Shown in pieces: positions 20,528-30,415 of a DNA stretch of 64,000 nt; the first letter of the stretch is position 1, and each line of letters opens with the position of its first letter. The position numbers and the translations under genes were made by a program. The notes under the pieces are model-generated. The model was not told the origin of the DNA. It searched no databases and saw only the letters and a program-made list of their open reading frames with translations. The stretch is from the NCBI GenBank assembly GCA_030447445.1, contig JAUJOW010000009.1:52755-116754 (forward strand). Reading direction: 5' to 3'. This stretch comes from Acidimicrobiales bacterium (GTDB lineage Bacteria > Actinomycetota > Acidimicrobiia > Acidimicrobiales > Iamiaceae).

Positions 20528-21472
20528 GTGCCCGACCCCGCGGGGCTGGTCGACGCGGCGCGCGCCGGTGACCGGGCCGCCCTCGCCAGGCTCCTCTCGC
20601 TGGTCGAACGGGGTGGGGACGAGGCCCACGAGATCGGCCGCATCTGCCACCCGCTCGGCGGCGGGGCGTACACCCTCGGCATCACCGGCGCCCCGGGGTC
20701 CGGCAAGTCCACCCTCACCAACGCCCTGCTCGGCATCCTGCGGGACGCCGACCGAGCCGTCGCCGTGCTCGCCGTCGACCCGTCGTCCCCGTTCTCGGGC
20801 GGAGCCATCCTCGGAGACCGGGTGCGCATGGGCGACCACGCCCTCGACCCGGGGGTGTTCATCCGTTCCATGGCCACCCGGGGCCACCTCGGCGGTCTGG
20901 CCCTCGCCACCCCCCAGGCCGTGCGGGTGCTCGACGCCGTCGGCATGGAGCTCGTCATCGTGGAGACGGTGGGGGTGGGCCAGGTCGAGGTCGAGATCGT
21001 GGGTGCGGCCGACACGACGGTGGTCGTGGTCAACCCCGGCTGGGGCGACGCCGTCCAGGCCAACAAGGCCGGGCTGATGGAGATCGCCGACCTGTTCGTG
21101 GTCAACAAGGCCGACCGGCCCGGCGCCGCTGACACGAGGCGGGACCTCGACGCCATGCTCGACCTGTCCGAGCCGGGGGAGTGGCGGCCGCCCATCGTGA
21201 CCACGGTGGCCAGCACCGGGGAGGGGGTCGACGAGGTGCAGTCCGCCGTCGAGTCGCACCGGGCGTTCCTGGCCGGCGGGGGGCGTCTCGAGGCCAAGCG
21301 AGCGGCCCGGTTGCGCGACGAGCTGCGCCTGGTCGTGGCCGAGCGGTTGCGGCTCCGGGCCGAGTCGCTCGTCGGCGTCGACGACCGCCAGCAGCTCGAA
21401 GACGCGGTGGTGGCCCGCCAGCTCGACCCGTGGACCGCCGCCGACCGCATCCTCACCGCCGTCGACGCCTGA
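20528..21472 (+). CDS. meaB: MeaB/ArgK-type G-protein chaperone of B12 mutases
   Basis: A SIMIBI P-loop GTPase that guards or reloads adenosylcobalamin mutases. Visible motifs: Walker A GAPGSGKST, the switch region VDPSSPFSGGAILGDRVRM, ETVGVGQVEVE, and the guanine-specificity NKAD. The 314 residues match the family. It follows the NfuA-type gene with a two-base gap. The mutase large subunit it could serve is 9 kb upstream, at 9902, not in the same operon. Confidence 0.9.
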   Translation: MPDPAGLVDAARAGDRAALARLLSLVERGGDEAHEIGRICHPLGGGAYTLGITGAPGSGKSTLTNALLGILRDADRAVAVLAVDPSSPFSGGAILGDRVRMGDHALDPGVFIRSMATRGHLGGLALATPQAVRVLDAVGMELVIVETVGVGQVEVEIVGAADTTVVVVNPGWGDAVQANKAGLMEIADLFVVNKADRPGAADTRRDLDAMLDLSEPGEWRPPIVTTVASTGEGVDEVQSAVESHRAFLAGGGRLEAKRAARLRDELRLVVAERLRLRAESLVGVDDRQQLEDAVVARQLDPWTAADRILTAVDA

Positions 21473-21482
21473 GCGCTCGTCC

Positions 21483-21531
21483 GTTCTTCGTGCTGTGGCG
21501 ACCGTCTGGTGGTCGCTGGAGCACGGAGAAC
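21483..21531 (+). terminator. Intergenic hairpin after meaB
   Basis: GTTCTTCGTGCT (21483-21494) pairs with AGCACGGAGAAC (21520-21531) with a single G-T pair. Inside, GCGACC (21498-21503) pairs with GGTCGC (21511-21516). It lies 10 bases after the meaB stop and is about 85% identical by eye to the hairpin at 34857-34905. Confidence 0.6.
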
Positions 21532-21563
21532 CGCCGGCGGCCCACCCTCTAGGGTCGCGGCCC

Positions 21564-22358
21564 ATGCCGGAGCCGAAGACCTCCCCTGTGCCGCTCGTGT
21601 CGGTGGAGCGCCGGGACGACGGGGTTGCCCTCGTCACCTTGGAGAACCCCAAGGTCAACGCGCTGTCCACGGAGGTGTTGCGCCAGCTCTTCGGTGTGGC
21701 CGAGCGCCTCACCGACGAGCCACCCGGGGCGGTGGTGGTGACCGGCGGTGACCGGGTGTTCGCGGCCGGAGCCGACATCGACGAGTTCGGCGGTCCCGAG
21801 GAGGCCCGGGCCATCGGTGACCTCTTCCTGCGGGCCCTCAACGCGCTGGCCGACATCCCCCGGGCCACCATCGCCGCCGTCAACGGCGTCGCCCTCGGCG
21901 GCGGCTGCGAGCTGGCCCTCGCCTGCGACTTCCGGGTCGCCTCCGACCGGGCCCGCTTCGGTCAACCCGAGATCCTGCTCGGCATCATCCCGGGTGGGGG
22001 AGCCACGCAGCGCCTGCCCCGTCTCATCGGGCCGGCCCGGGCCAAGGACCTCATCTTCACGGGGCGCCAGGTGGGTGCCGAGGAGGCTCTCGCCATGGGC
22101 CTCGTCGACGAGGTGGTGGCCCCTGGTCACGTGCTGGCCCGGGCCATCGAGCGGGCCGCCGCCCTCGCCGCCGGCCCCGTGGTGGCCCACGGCCTGGCCA
22201 AGCGAGCCGTCGACCGCGGCCTCGACATCACGCTCAACGGGGGCCTCGACCTCGAACAGCAGCTCTTCGTGCAGGTCTTCGGGACCGAGGACGCCCGCAC
22301 CGGCGTCGAGTCGTTCCGCACCGACGGTCCCGGCAAGGCCACCTTCGCCGGCCGGTAG
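21564..22358 (+). CDS. Enoyl-CoA hydratase/isomerase family protein
   Basis: Crotonase-fold enzyme, 264 residues. The oxyanion-hole segments FAAGADIDEF and AVNGVALGGGCELALACD are clear. Both catalytic Glu positions of hydratases are kept, in GGGCE and QPEILLGIIPGGGAT. It would hydrate trans-2-enoyl-CoA in fatty-acid breakdown; chain length is unknown. TAGGGT (21550-21555) ends eight bases before the ATG. Confidence 0.9.
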   Translation: MPEPKTSPVPLVSVERRDDGVALVTLENPKVNALSTEVLRQLFGVAERLTDEPPGAVVVTGGDRVFAAGADIDEFGGPEEARAIGDLFLRALNALADIPRATIAAVNGVALGGGCELALACDFRVASDRARFGQPEILLGIIPGGGATQRLPRLIGPARAKDLIFTGRQVGAEEALAMGLVDEVVAPGHVLARAIERAAALAAGPVVAHGLAKRAVDRGLDITLNGGLDLEQQLFVQVFGTEDARTGVESFRTDGPGKATFAGR

Positions 22359-22384
22359 CCGACCATCGGCACTAGCGTTCGCCC

Positions 22385-23182
22385 GTGCCGATCGCCGAGG
22401 TCAACGGTCAGTCGATCTTCTACGACGACAGCGGTGGCGCCGGGCCGCCGCTGCTGTTCAGCCACGGGTTCCTCATGGACAGCACCATGTTCGACCCCCA
22501 GGTCCGTGCCCTCGAGGGCGACCCGGCCGACTACCGCTGCATCCGCTGGGACCAGCGGGGCTTCGGCCAGACGGCGTGCTCGGCGCCGTTCACCTACTGG
22601 GACTCCGCCGACGACGCCGTCGCCCTGCTCGACGAGCTCGACGTGGACCGGGCGGTGTGGCTGGGCATGTCCCAGGGCGGCTTCCTGTCGCTGCGAGCGG
22701 CGCTGGCCCACCCCGATCGGGTGGGCGCCCTCGTCCTGATCGACACCCAGTCCGGTGTGGAGGACCCCGCGAAGGTCGAGCAGTACCGGGGCATGCTCGA
22801 GGTGTGGCAGCACGGGTCCGACGAAGAGCTCGACGCCGTCGCCCGCATCGTGGCCGACCTCATCATCGGCGACCCCGACCTGTCGGCGGAGTGGATCGCC
22901 CGCTGGAAGGTCCGGGACCGGGCCGGCATCCTCCACCCGGGCCTGTGCCTGCTCGACCGCGACGACATCACCGACCGCCTCGGCGAGATCGGCTGCCCGG
23001 CGCTCGTCGTGCACGGCACCGAGGACCAGGCCATCACCATGGACCAGGCCGAGGCGCTGTGTGCCGGCCTGGCCGACTGCCGAGGCCTCGTCCGGGTCGA
23101 GGGCGCCGCCCACGCCGCCAACCTCACCCACCCCGACCAGGTCAACCCCCCGCTCAAGGACTTCCTCGCCGCCTTGGGCTGA
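22385..23182 (+). CDS. Alpha/beta hydrolase
   Basis: A 265-residue alpha/beta hydrolase with oxyanion HG (SHGFLMDS), nucleophile elbow GMSQGG and the final His in VEGAAHAANLTHP. It resembles the haloperoxidase/3-oxoadipate enol-lactonase group, but the substrate is unknown. TAGCGT (22373-22378) lies six bases before GTG 22385, so it is probably transcribed separately from the enoyl-CoA hydratase. Confidence 0.85.
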   Translation: MPIAEVNGQSIFYDDSGGAGPPLLFSHGFLMDSTMFDPQVRALEGDPADYRCIRWDQRGFGQTACSAPFTYWDSADDAVALLDELDVDRAVWLGMSQGGFLSLRAALAHPDRVGALVLIDTQSGVEDPAKVEQYRGMLEVWQHGSDEELDAVARIVADLIIGDPDLSAEWIARWKVRDRAGILHPGLCLLDRDDITDRLGEIGCPALVVHGTEDQAITMDQAEALCAGLADCRGLVRVEGAAHAANLTHPDQVNPPLKDFLAALG

Positions 23183-23188
23183 AGGCCG

Positions 23189-25741
23189 TCAGGCCCAGGC
23201 GATGCGGCCGAGCTCGACGGGGCTGGCCAGGTCGGGGTGGTGGGGGACGATGCGCACGGTGAAGCCGTAGCGGCCGGTGCGGTCACAGCTGAACCGGCCG
23301 GCGAAGCGGGAGGCGTCGCCGTCGGCGGGGACCATGGTCACGGCCTCGGCCAGCTCGATCTCGTCGTGTTGGCCGACGGGGCCGTGGACGAGCTGGACCT
23401 CGACGTCGGCGGGCGACAGGGTCCCGAGGGCGACCACGGCGTTGACCACCCGCTCGGTGCCGAGGTCGGCCACCTGGTCGGAGGTCGCGACCGAACGCAC
23501 CCGCACCTCGTCCCACGCACCCCTCACCCGGGCCTTCCAGGCAGCAAGATCTCGGGCCGGTCCGTGGCCGGCCACGTTGACCTTCTCGTCCTGGGCGGCG
23601 GTGGGCTCGTAGAGGCGCTCGACGTAGTCGCGCACCATGCGGGAGGCCAGCACCTCGGGGCCGAGCGTGTGCAACCCGTGCTTCATGCGCTGCACCCATC
23701 GCCTCGGCACGGGCCCCCCGAAGCGGTCGAAGAAGAGCGGCACGATCTGCTCCTCCAGCAGCTCGAACAGCGAGTTGGCCTCGATCTCGTCGCGACGGTC
23801 CTCGTCCTCGACGGTCTCGGCCGAGCTGATGGCCCAGCCGTTCTCGCCGTCGAACAGCTCGTCCCACCACCCGTCGAGGACCGAACAGTTGAGGGCGCCG
23901 TTGAGGGCCGCCTTCATGCCGCTCGTCCCGCACGCCTCCTGCGGCCGGCGGGGCGTGTTCAGCCACACGTCGGCGCCGTGGCAGAGCGTGCGGGCGACGG
24001 CGATGTCATAGTCCTCGAGGAACACGAACCGGTGGCGGACGTCGTGGTCGTGGGTGAAGGCCACCACCTGGCGAATCATCTCCTTGCCCGGCTCGTCGGC
24101 GGGGTGGGCCTTGCCGGCGAACACGAACTGCACCGGCCGGTCGGCCGAACCGACGAGCAGCTTCAGCCGCTCGGGTTGGGCCAGCAGGAGCGTGGCCCGC
24201 TTGTAGGTGGCGAAGCGCCGGGCGAAGCAGACGGTGAGGGCGCCGGGGTCGAGCACCTGGTCGCACCAGGACACGTCGGACCTCGACAGGCCCCGGGCCA
24301 GGACCGACTCGGCCAGCCGGCGGCGGACGAACGCCACCAGCCGGGCCCGTCCCTGCTCCCGGGCTCGCCAGAGCTCGTCGTCGCCGGCAGCGGTGATGCG
24401 GCCCCACCGCTCGGGCCCGGCCTCGGACCACTCGGGCAGCACGTGGCGACCGAGCAGGTCGCTCATCTCCGGTGACACCCAGGTGTCGGCGTGCACGCCG
24501 TTGGTCACCGACGTGATGGGCACCTCGTCGACGGGCACGCCCCCCCAGAGGTCGGCGAACATCTCCCGGCTCACGGCCCCGTGCAGCCGGGCCACGCCGT
24601 TGGCCCGCCCGGCCAGCCGCAGCCCCATCACCGCCATGTTGAACGGCTCGTCGGGCGGGTCGCCCGGCCGGTGCCCGAGCGCCATAAGGTCGTCGACGGA
24701 CACGCCGCACTCGGCCGCCCACCCGGAGAAGTACTCGTCCATGAGCGGCCGCGGGAACCGGTCGATGCCGGCCGGCACGGGGGTGTGGGTGGTGAAGATG
24801 CTCCCGGCCCGCACCGCCTCCACGGCCTCGTCGAACCCGAGGCCATCGTCGAGCATCGACCGGCGCACCCGCTCGAGGCCGAGGAAGCCGGCGTGGCCCT
24901 CGTTGGTGTGGAACACCTGGGCGTCGACGCCGACGGCCTCGAGGGCCCGCACCCCACCGATGCCGAGCAGGATCTCCTGGCGGAGCCGGTGCTCGGTGTC
25001 ACCCCCGTAGAGCCGGTCGGTGACCTGTCGGAGGTCGACGGGGTTCTCCTCCACGTCGGCGTCGAGCAGGTAGAGCGGCACCCGCCCCACGTCGGCTCGC
25101 CAGAGCTGGGCGTGCAGCGGCTGGCGGGCGAGGTCGACGGTGACCCGCACCCCCTCGCAGAGAGTGAGGGCCATGGCGTAGGGGTCGAGGTCCGGATAGT
25201 TCTCGACCTGCCAGCCGTCGGGGTTCTGGGCCTGGCGGAAGTAGCCGTGGCGGTAGAAGAGCCCGATCCCCACCAACGGCACACCGAGGTCGCTGGCCGC
25301 CTTCAGGTGATCACCGGCGAGCACACCGAGCCCGCCGGAGTACTGCGGTAGGGCCTCGGCGATGCCGAACTCCGGGGAGAAGTAGGCCACCGAGCGCAGC
25401 GCCGTCCGGCCACCACCGCCGTCACCGTCACCGTCGCCTTCACGGCGGGACTGGAACCAGCGAGGGTGCTCCAGGTACCGGCGCAGCTCGTGGTGCACCT
25501 CCCCCATGAAGCGGGTGAAGCCGGGGTCGGCCCGGAGCGTCTCCAGGCGCTCTTGGGAGACGAGGGAGAGCAGCCGCACCGGGTCGTGGATGCTCGCGTC
25601 CCACGCCTCGGGGTCGACCCAGCGGAACAGGTCGCGGGTCTGGGTGTCCCACGCCCAGCGCAGGTTCATGGCCAGCGCCTCGAGGGGAGCGAGCTCGGGG
25701 GGGATCCGAGGGCGGACCGTGAAGCTGCGCAGGGCTCGCAT
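23189..25741 (-). CDS. glgP: Alpha-glucan (glycogen/maltodextrin) phosphorylase
   Basis: Releases glucose 1-phosphate from alpha-1,4-glucans using PLP and phosphate (family GT35). The 850 residues are of the shorter alpha-glucan phosphorylase type. Landmarks: YFSPEFGIAEALPQYSGGLG near the N-terminus, TNGVHADTWV, and the PLP-lysine block ACGTSGMKAALNGALN. The C-terminal ~100 residues form an extra beta-rich domain. ATG 25741 lies seven bases from TACGGT (25749-25754). Divergent from malQ. The frame is open further upstream, but that is a shadow of malQ. Confidence 0.94.
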   Translation of the reverse strand: MRALRSFTVRPRIPPELAPLEALAMNLRWAWDTQTRDLFRWVDPEAWDASIHDPVRLLSLVSQERLETLRADPGFTRFMGEVHHELRRYLEHPRWFQSRREGDGDGDGGGGRTALRSVAYFSPEFGIAEALPQYSGGLGVLAGDHLKAASDLGVPLVGIGLFYRHGYFRQAQNPDGWQVENYPDLDPYAMALTLCEGVRVTVDLARQPLHAQLWRADVGRVPLYLLDADVEENPVDLRQVTDRLYGGDTEHRLRQEILLGIGGVRALEAVGVDAQVFHTNEGHAGFLGLERVRRSMLDDGLGFDEAVEAVRAGSIFTTHTPVPAGIDRFPRPLMDEYFSGWAAECGVSVDDLMALGHRPGDPPDEPFNMAVMGLRLAGRANGVARLHGAVSREMFADLWGGVPVDEVPITSVTNGVHADTWVSPEMSDLLGRHVLPEWSEAGPERWGRITAAGDDELWRAREQGRARLVAFVRRRLAESVLARGLSRSDVSWCDQVLDPGALTVCFARRFATYKRATLLLAQPERLKLLVGSADRPVQFVFAGKAHPADEPGKEMIRQVVAFTHDHDVRHRFVFLEDYDIAVARTLCHGADVWLNTPRRPQEACGTSGMKAALNGALNCSVLDGWWDELFDGENGWAISSAETVEDEDRRDEIEANSLFELLEEQIVPLFFDRFGGPVPRRWVQRMKHGLHTLGPEVLASRMVRDYVERLYEPTAAQDEKVNVAGHGPARDLAAWKARVRGAWDEVRVRSVATSDQVADLGTERVVNAVVALGTLSPADVEVQLVHGPVGQHDEIELAEAVTMVPADGDASRFAGRFSCDRTGRYGFTVRIVPHHPDLASPVELGRIAWA

Positions 25742-25802
25742 GGCCGGGACCGTAGCCGTGCCGGCGCACGGGGCTTCGCCTGCCGAGCGGCATCCGGTCG
25801 GC

Positions 25803-25830
25803 CTGTAAGAAGGGGCCCTGTAAGAAGGGG
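25803..25830 (+). repeat. Tandem 13-bp repeat in malQ leader
   Basis: CTGTAAGAAGGGG occurs at 25803-25815 and 25818-25830, period 15, ending one base before the malQ ATG. Each copy holds a -10-like TGTAAG and a purine-rich AAGGGG, so the duplication may double a promoter or ribosome site. Confidence 0.7.
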
Positions 25831-25831
25831 T

Positions 25832-27706
25832 ATGGACAGCGAACGAGCGGCCCGCTGGGGCCTGCAGGTCACCTACACCGACACGAGTGGCCAGCAGCGA
25901 CGGTCTCCGGACGCCAGCGTCGCCCACGTCCTCGCCGCCCTCGATCGCGAGGGGGCGGGGGCCGAGGACAGTGAGCCGCCGGCCCTCGACGCCCTCCTGG
26001 TGCGCCGGCCCGGTGACCGGTCGCTGCCCGAGCACTTGCGGGGCGGCCTGCTCGTGACCGAGGACGGTGCCTCCCTCGGCCCGGTGGACGGCCTCCCTCC
26101 CGACCTGCCCCTCGGCTACCACACGCTGGAGGGCGCCGATGGTCGCCTCACCACCGTCGTGGTCAGCCCCGGCGTGTGCTCGCTGCCCGAGGACCTCGTG
26201 GCCTGGGGCTGGTCGCTCCAGGTCTATGCCGCCCGATCCCGGGCGAGCTGGGGGATGGGCGACCTGGCCGATGCCCGCACCGTCGGCGAGTGGAGCCTCG
26301 ACTTCGGGGGACAGCCCCTCCTGCTCCTGAACCCGCTCCACGCCGTGAACCCCACCGCTGATCCCCAACCGAGCCCGTACTCGGCCGGCAGCCGCTGCTT
26401 CCGCAACCCGCTCTACCTCCGGGTCGAGGAGCTGCCCGGCGCCGCCGCCATCGGTGTGGACCTCGCACCGGTGGCGGCGGCCGGACGTGCCCTGCTCGCC
26501 GAGCGGCGCATCGACCGGGCCCGGGTGTGGGCGTACAAGGCCGATGCCCTCGAACGCCTCTGGTCGGTGCCCCACGCCCCCGGGCGGGCCGCCGCCGAGG
26601 CCGCCATCGCCGCCGACCCGGTGCTCGCCGCCTTCGCCGCCTACTGCGTCGCCGTGGAGCGCCACGGCCCGTCGTGGCCGACCTGGCCGCAGGGCCTGCG
26701 ACGGCCCGACGGCTCGGACTGGGGGCGGTTCACCCGGGACCACGCCGACCGCGTGGCCTTCCACGCATGGCTGCAGGGCCTGGTGGCCGCCCAGCTCAGC
26801 GCTCTCCAGGGCACCGTGCCGATCGTCCACGACCTCGCCGTCGGCACCAGCCCCGAAGGCTTCGACGCCTGGTACTGGCAGGACCTGTTCGTGCTCGACG
26901 GCACAACGGTGGGAGCGCCGCCGGACCAGTTCAACACCCGTGGGCAGGACTGGGCGCTGCCGCCGATGGACCCCTGGCGAGCGCGGGGAGCGGTGTTCGA
27001 GCCGCTCGTGCGCATGCTCCGCTGTGCCTTCGAGCACGGCGCCGGCGTCCGCATCGACCACGTGATGGGCCTCTTCCGGCTGTTCTGGATCCCGCCCGAC
27101 CCCGGCCCCGCCGATGGCGTGTACGTCCGCCAGCCCGCCCAGGAGCTGCTCGACGTGGTCGCCCTCGAGAGCGTCCGGGCCGGCGCCTTCGTGGTGGGCG
27201 AGGACCTCGGCACGGTCGAGCCGGCGGTGCGCGAGGAGCTGGCCGCCCGCCGCCTGCTCGCCTACCGGGTGCTCGAGCTGGAGGAGGGGCACCCCGACGA
27301 CTTCCCCGAGCTGGCCGTGGCCTCGGCCACCACCCACGACCTCCCCACCGTGCCCGGCTTCTGGTCGGGCGCCGACCTCGCCGCCCAGGAGCGCCTCGAC
27401 CTCGCCCCCAACGTCGCCGACACGTTGGCGGCCCGGGCCCGGCTGCGGGACATGCTCGGCGTGGCCGACGACGCGCCCGCCGACGAGGTCGTCCTGGCCA
27501 CGTACCGGCTGCTGGCCGGCGCGCCGAGCCGGGTCGTCGTCGGCCAGCTCGACGACGTGGCCGGCGTGGAGGAGCGCCCGAACATGCCCGGCACCATCAC
27601 CCAGTGGCCGAACTGGTCGCTGGCCCTGCCCCGTCCCCTCGAGGACCTGCTGGCCGAGCAGGGCGCGGCGGCCGCCGCCGACGCCCTCGCCTCCCCCCGC
27701 CGCTGA
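25832..27706 (+). CDS. malQ: 4-alpha-glucanotransferase (amylomaltase)
   Basis: Transfers maltodextrin chains between acceptors (family GH77). The catalytic regions are visible: [49 protein letters not shown] with the nucleophile Asp, and GEDLGTVEP with the acid/base Glu. The transition-state Asp lies in [13 protein letters not shown]. An N-terminal ~110-residue extension precedes the barrel. 624 residues. It sits between glgP and treS, forming a glycogen/trehalose group. Confidence 0.94.
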   Translation: MDSERAARWGLQVTYTDTSGQQRRSPDASVAHVLAALDREGAGAEDSEPPALDALLVRRPGDRSLPEHLRGGLLVTEDGASLGPVDGLPPDLPLGYHTLEGADGRLTTVVVSPGVCSLPEDLVAWGWSLQVYAARSRASWGMGDLADARTVGEWSLDFGGQPLLLLNPLHAVNPTADPQPSPYSAGSRCFRNPLYLRVEELPGAAAIGVDLAPVAAAGRALLAERRIDRARVWAYKADALERLWSVPHAPGRAAAEAAIAADPVLAAFAAYCVAVERHGPSWPTWPQGLRRPDGSDWGRFTRDHADRVAFHAWLQGLVAAQLSALQGTVPIVHDLAVGTSPEGFDAWYWQDLFVLDGTTVGAPPDQFNTRGQDWALPPMDPWRARGAVFEPLVRMLRCAFEHGAGVRIDHVMGLFRLFWIPPDPGPADGVYVRQPAQELLDVVALESVRAGAFVVGEDLGTVEPAVREELAARRLLAYRVLELEEGHPDDFPELAVASATTHDLPTVPGFWSGADLAAQERLDLAPNVADTLAARARLRDMLGVADDAPADEVVLATYRLLAGAPSRVVVGQLDDVAGVEERPNMPGTITQWPNWSLALPRPLEDLLAEQGAAAAADALASPRR

Positions 27707-27754
27707 CCCCACCATGGCGTCCGCTCGGAGCGGGGTACGCGAGTATCGACCGCG

Positions 27755-29408
27755 ATGCCCGCCCCGCTCGGCTCGGACCCCCGGTGGTTCCAGCGGGCGG
27801 TGTTCTACGAGGTCCTCGTGCGGGGCTTCAAGACTCGAGCGGTGACGGCAGCGGGGACCTGCAGGGCCTCGAGAAGCTGGACTACCTCGAGTGGCTCGGC
27901 GTCGACTGCCTCTGGCTGCTTCCCTTCTACGAGTCGCCGCTGCGCGACGGCGGCTACGACATCAGCGACTTCTTCACCGTGCTCCCCGAGTACGGCGACC
28001 TGGGCCACGCCGTCGCGCTGATCGAGGAGGCCCACCGGCGGGGCCTGCGCGTCATCGCCGACCTCGTGATGAACCACACGAGCGACCAACACCCCTGGTT
28101 CGTCGAGTCGCGCTCGGACCGCACCAACCCCAAGGCCGACTGGTACGTGTGGGGCGAGGACGACACCAGGTGGTCCGAGGCGCGGGTCATCTTCGTCGAC
28201 GACGAGCGCTCCAACTGGACCTTCGACGAACCCCGCGGCCAGTTCTACTGGCACCGCTTCTTCAGCCACCAGCCCGACCTCGACTACCGGACCCCGGCGG
28301 TGGCCGACGCCATGCTCGACGTGGTGCGGTTCTGGCTCGACGTCGGCCTCGACGGGTTCCGGCTCGACGCCGTGCCCTACCTGTTCGAGCGCGACGGCAC
28401 CAACGGCGAGAACCTGCCCGAGACCCATGACTACCTGCGCCGGTTGCGCAAGGAGGTCGACGCCGCCTTCCCCGGCCGGGTGCTCCTGGCCGAGGCCAAC
28501 CAGTGGCCGGCCGACGTCGTGGACTACTTCGGCGAGGGCGACGAGTGCCACATGTGCTTCAACTTCCCGCTCATGCCCCGCATGTTCATGGCCGTGCGCC
28601 GCGAGCAGCGCACCCCGATCACCGAGATCCTGGCCCAGACCCCGGACATCCCCGACGGCTGCCAGTGGGGCTCTTCCTGCGCAACCACGACGAGCTGACC
28701 CTCGAGATGGTCACCGACGAGGAGCGCGACTACATGTACGCCGAGTACGCCCGAGACCCCCGCATGCGCCGCAACGTGGGCATCGCCCGGCGGCTGTTCC
28801 CGCTGCTCGACAACGACCGCCGCATCGCCGAGCTGTTCCACGTGCTCCTGTTCTCGATGCCCGGCAGCCCGGTGATGTACTACGGCGACGAGATCGGGAT
28901 GGGCGACAACATCCACCTCGGCGACCGTGACGCCGTCCGCACACCGATGCACTGGACGCCCGACCGCAACGGCGGGTTCTCCACCGCCGACTTCGCCGAG
29001 CTGTACTCGCCCCCGCTCATGGACCCGGTCTACGGCTTCCCCCGGGTGAACGTCGAGGCCCAGCAGCGCGACGCCAGCTCGTTCCTGCACTGGGTGCGAC
29101 GGCTCCTGCAGGTGCGCGGCGAGCACCCGGTTTTCGGCCTGGGGACCTTCGAGGTGCTCGACGCCGACAACCCCAAGGTGCTGGCCTTCATCCGCGAGTA
29201 CGTCCGGCCCGACGGCGGCGGGGTCGACCGGGTGCTGTGCGTGAACAACCTGTCCAAGGCCCATCAGCCCACCCAGCTCGAGCTGCGCCGCTTCGACGGC
29301 AAGGTGCCCGTCGAGCTCACCGGCGGTGTCCGCTTCCCGGCCATCGGCGAGCTGCCCTACTTCGTCACCCTCGCCCCCTACGGGGCCCTCTGGTTCCAGC
29401 TCGTGTAG
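27755..29408 (+). CDS. treS: Trehalose synthase, split by two missing bases
   Basis: Interconverts maltose and trehalose (GH13). The family pattern is followed through three frames. The first piece, [20 protein letters not shown], ends near 27832, where one base is missing (FKDSSGDG expected). The second, long piece holds [30 protein letters not shown] and [13 protein letters not shown]. It breaks at about 28670, after CQWG. The third begins [13 protein letters not shown] and reaches TAG 29406. With two bases restored it would be 551 residues, normal for TreS without a fused kinase. Two independent single-base losses suggest sequence errors. Confidence 0.88.
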
Positions 29409-29467
29409 CGGGCGCGGCCGAGCGCCGACCGTCGAATCCCGCGGGGGCGGCGGTAGCGTCGGTGGCC

Positions 29468-30415
29468 GTGGCCTCCGAGCTCCAAGCCTGCTACCGGCAC
29501 GGCGACCAGCGGGCCGGTGTGGTCTGCCAGCGTTGTGATCGCCCCATCTGCCCGCGCTGCATGCACACCGCCTCGGTGGGGTTCCACTGCCCCGAGTGCG
29601 TGAAGCAGGGTAGCCAGAAGGTGTACCGGGGGGTGGCTGGGCTGCAGACCCGCCCGGTTCTCACCAAGGTCCTCATCGGGATCAACGTCGCCGTGTTCCT
29701 CGTGGGCATCCTGCTCAGCGGGGCGGGCGGGGTGGCCGGTACCTCGGGGGAGCTCACGCTCGACGGTGGGCTGATCGCCGAGGGGTGCGTCGAGGCCGTC
29801 CGGGGGGCGGGCGGCGTGCCCGTGTGCGTGGAACAGGTCGGGGTGGCCCAGGGCCAGTGGTACCGCGTGGTCACCTCGGGGTTCCTCCACTCGGGCTGGA
29901 TCCACCTCGGGTTCAACATGTACGCGCTCTGGATCCTCGGCGGCATGCTCGAGCGCAGCGTCGGGCGTCTCCGCTTCGGCGCCATCTACCTGACGTCGCT
30001 GCTGGCTGGCGCCCTCGGTGTGCTCCTCCTCAGTCCCGACCAGCTCACCGTCGGGGCCTCGGGGGCGGTGTTCGGGATGATGGGCGCGGTGTTCGCCATC
30101 CAACGGGCCCAGGGCATCTCCTTCCGCGACAGCCCCCTGTTCGGGGTGCTGATGCTGAACCTGCTCATCACCTTCGCCGTCCCCCGCATCTCCATCGGTG
30201 GCCACCTCGGTGGCCTCGTCGGCGGGTTCCTGGCTGGCTTCGTGCTGTTCGACCTGGCCGGTCGGGCGGCGGCGGCGACGCGCCCCCCGGCCGGCACCGG
30301 GGCACCGGTGACCACCCGGCGCAGCGCCGGCCACCAGGTGGGGCTGGCCCTGTGCGCGGCGCTGGCGGCGGCCTTCGCCGTCGGGTCGGTGGTCGTGGCC
30401 TACGGCGCCGCCTGA
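29468..30415 (+). CDS. Rhomboid-family intramembrane protease with zinc finger
   Basis: The N-terminal ~45 residues form a B-box-like Cys/His zinc finger (CYRHGDQRAGVVCQRCDRPI then CPRC, HCPEC). It is followed by six or seven transmembrane helices. The catalytic pair is present: Ser in VGASGAVFGMMG and His in ISIGGHLGGLVGG. Such zinc-finger rhomboids are common in actinobacteria; substrates are unknown. GTG 29468 lies eight bases after TAGCGT (29454-29459); GTG 29462 is an alternative. The end overlaps the convergent SRPBCC gene by 16 bases. Confidence 0.9.
   Translation: MASELQACYRHGDQRAGVVCQRCDRPICPRCMHTASVGFHCPECVKQGSQKVYRGVAGLQTRPVLTKVLIGINVAVFLVGILLSGAGGVAGTSGELTLDGGLIAEGCVEAVRGAGGVPVCVEQVGVAQGQWYRVVTSGFLHSGWIHLGFNMYALWILGGMLERSVGRLRFGAIYLTSLLAGALGVLLLSPDQLTVGASGAVFGMMGAVFAIQRAQGISFRDSPLFGVLMLNLLITFAVPRISIGGHLGGLVGGFLAGFVLFDLAGRAAAATRPPAGTGAPVTTRRSAGHQVGLALCAALAAAFAVGSVVVAYGAA

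Noticed and set aside
23189..27715. A ~1500-residue minus-strand protein
   Set aside because: Only the part up to 25741 is phosphorylase. The rest is the reverse strand of malQ, kept open by GC-rich codon bias.
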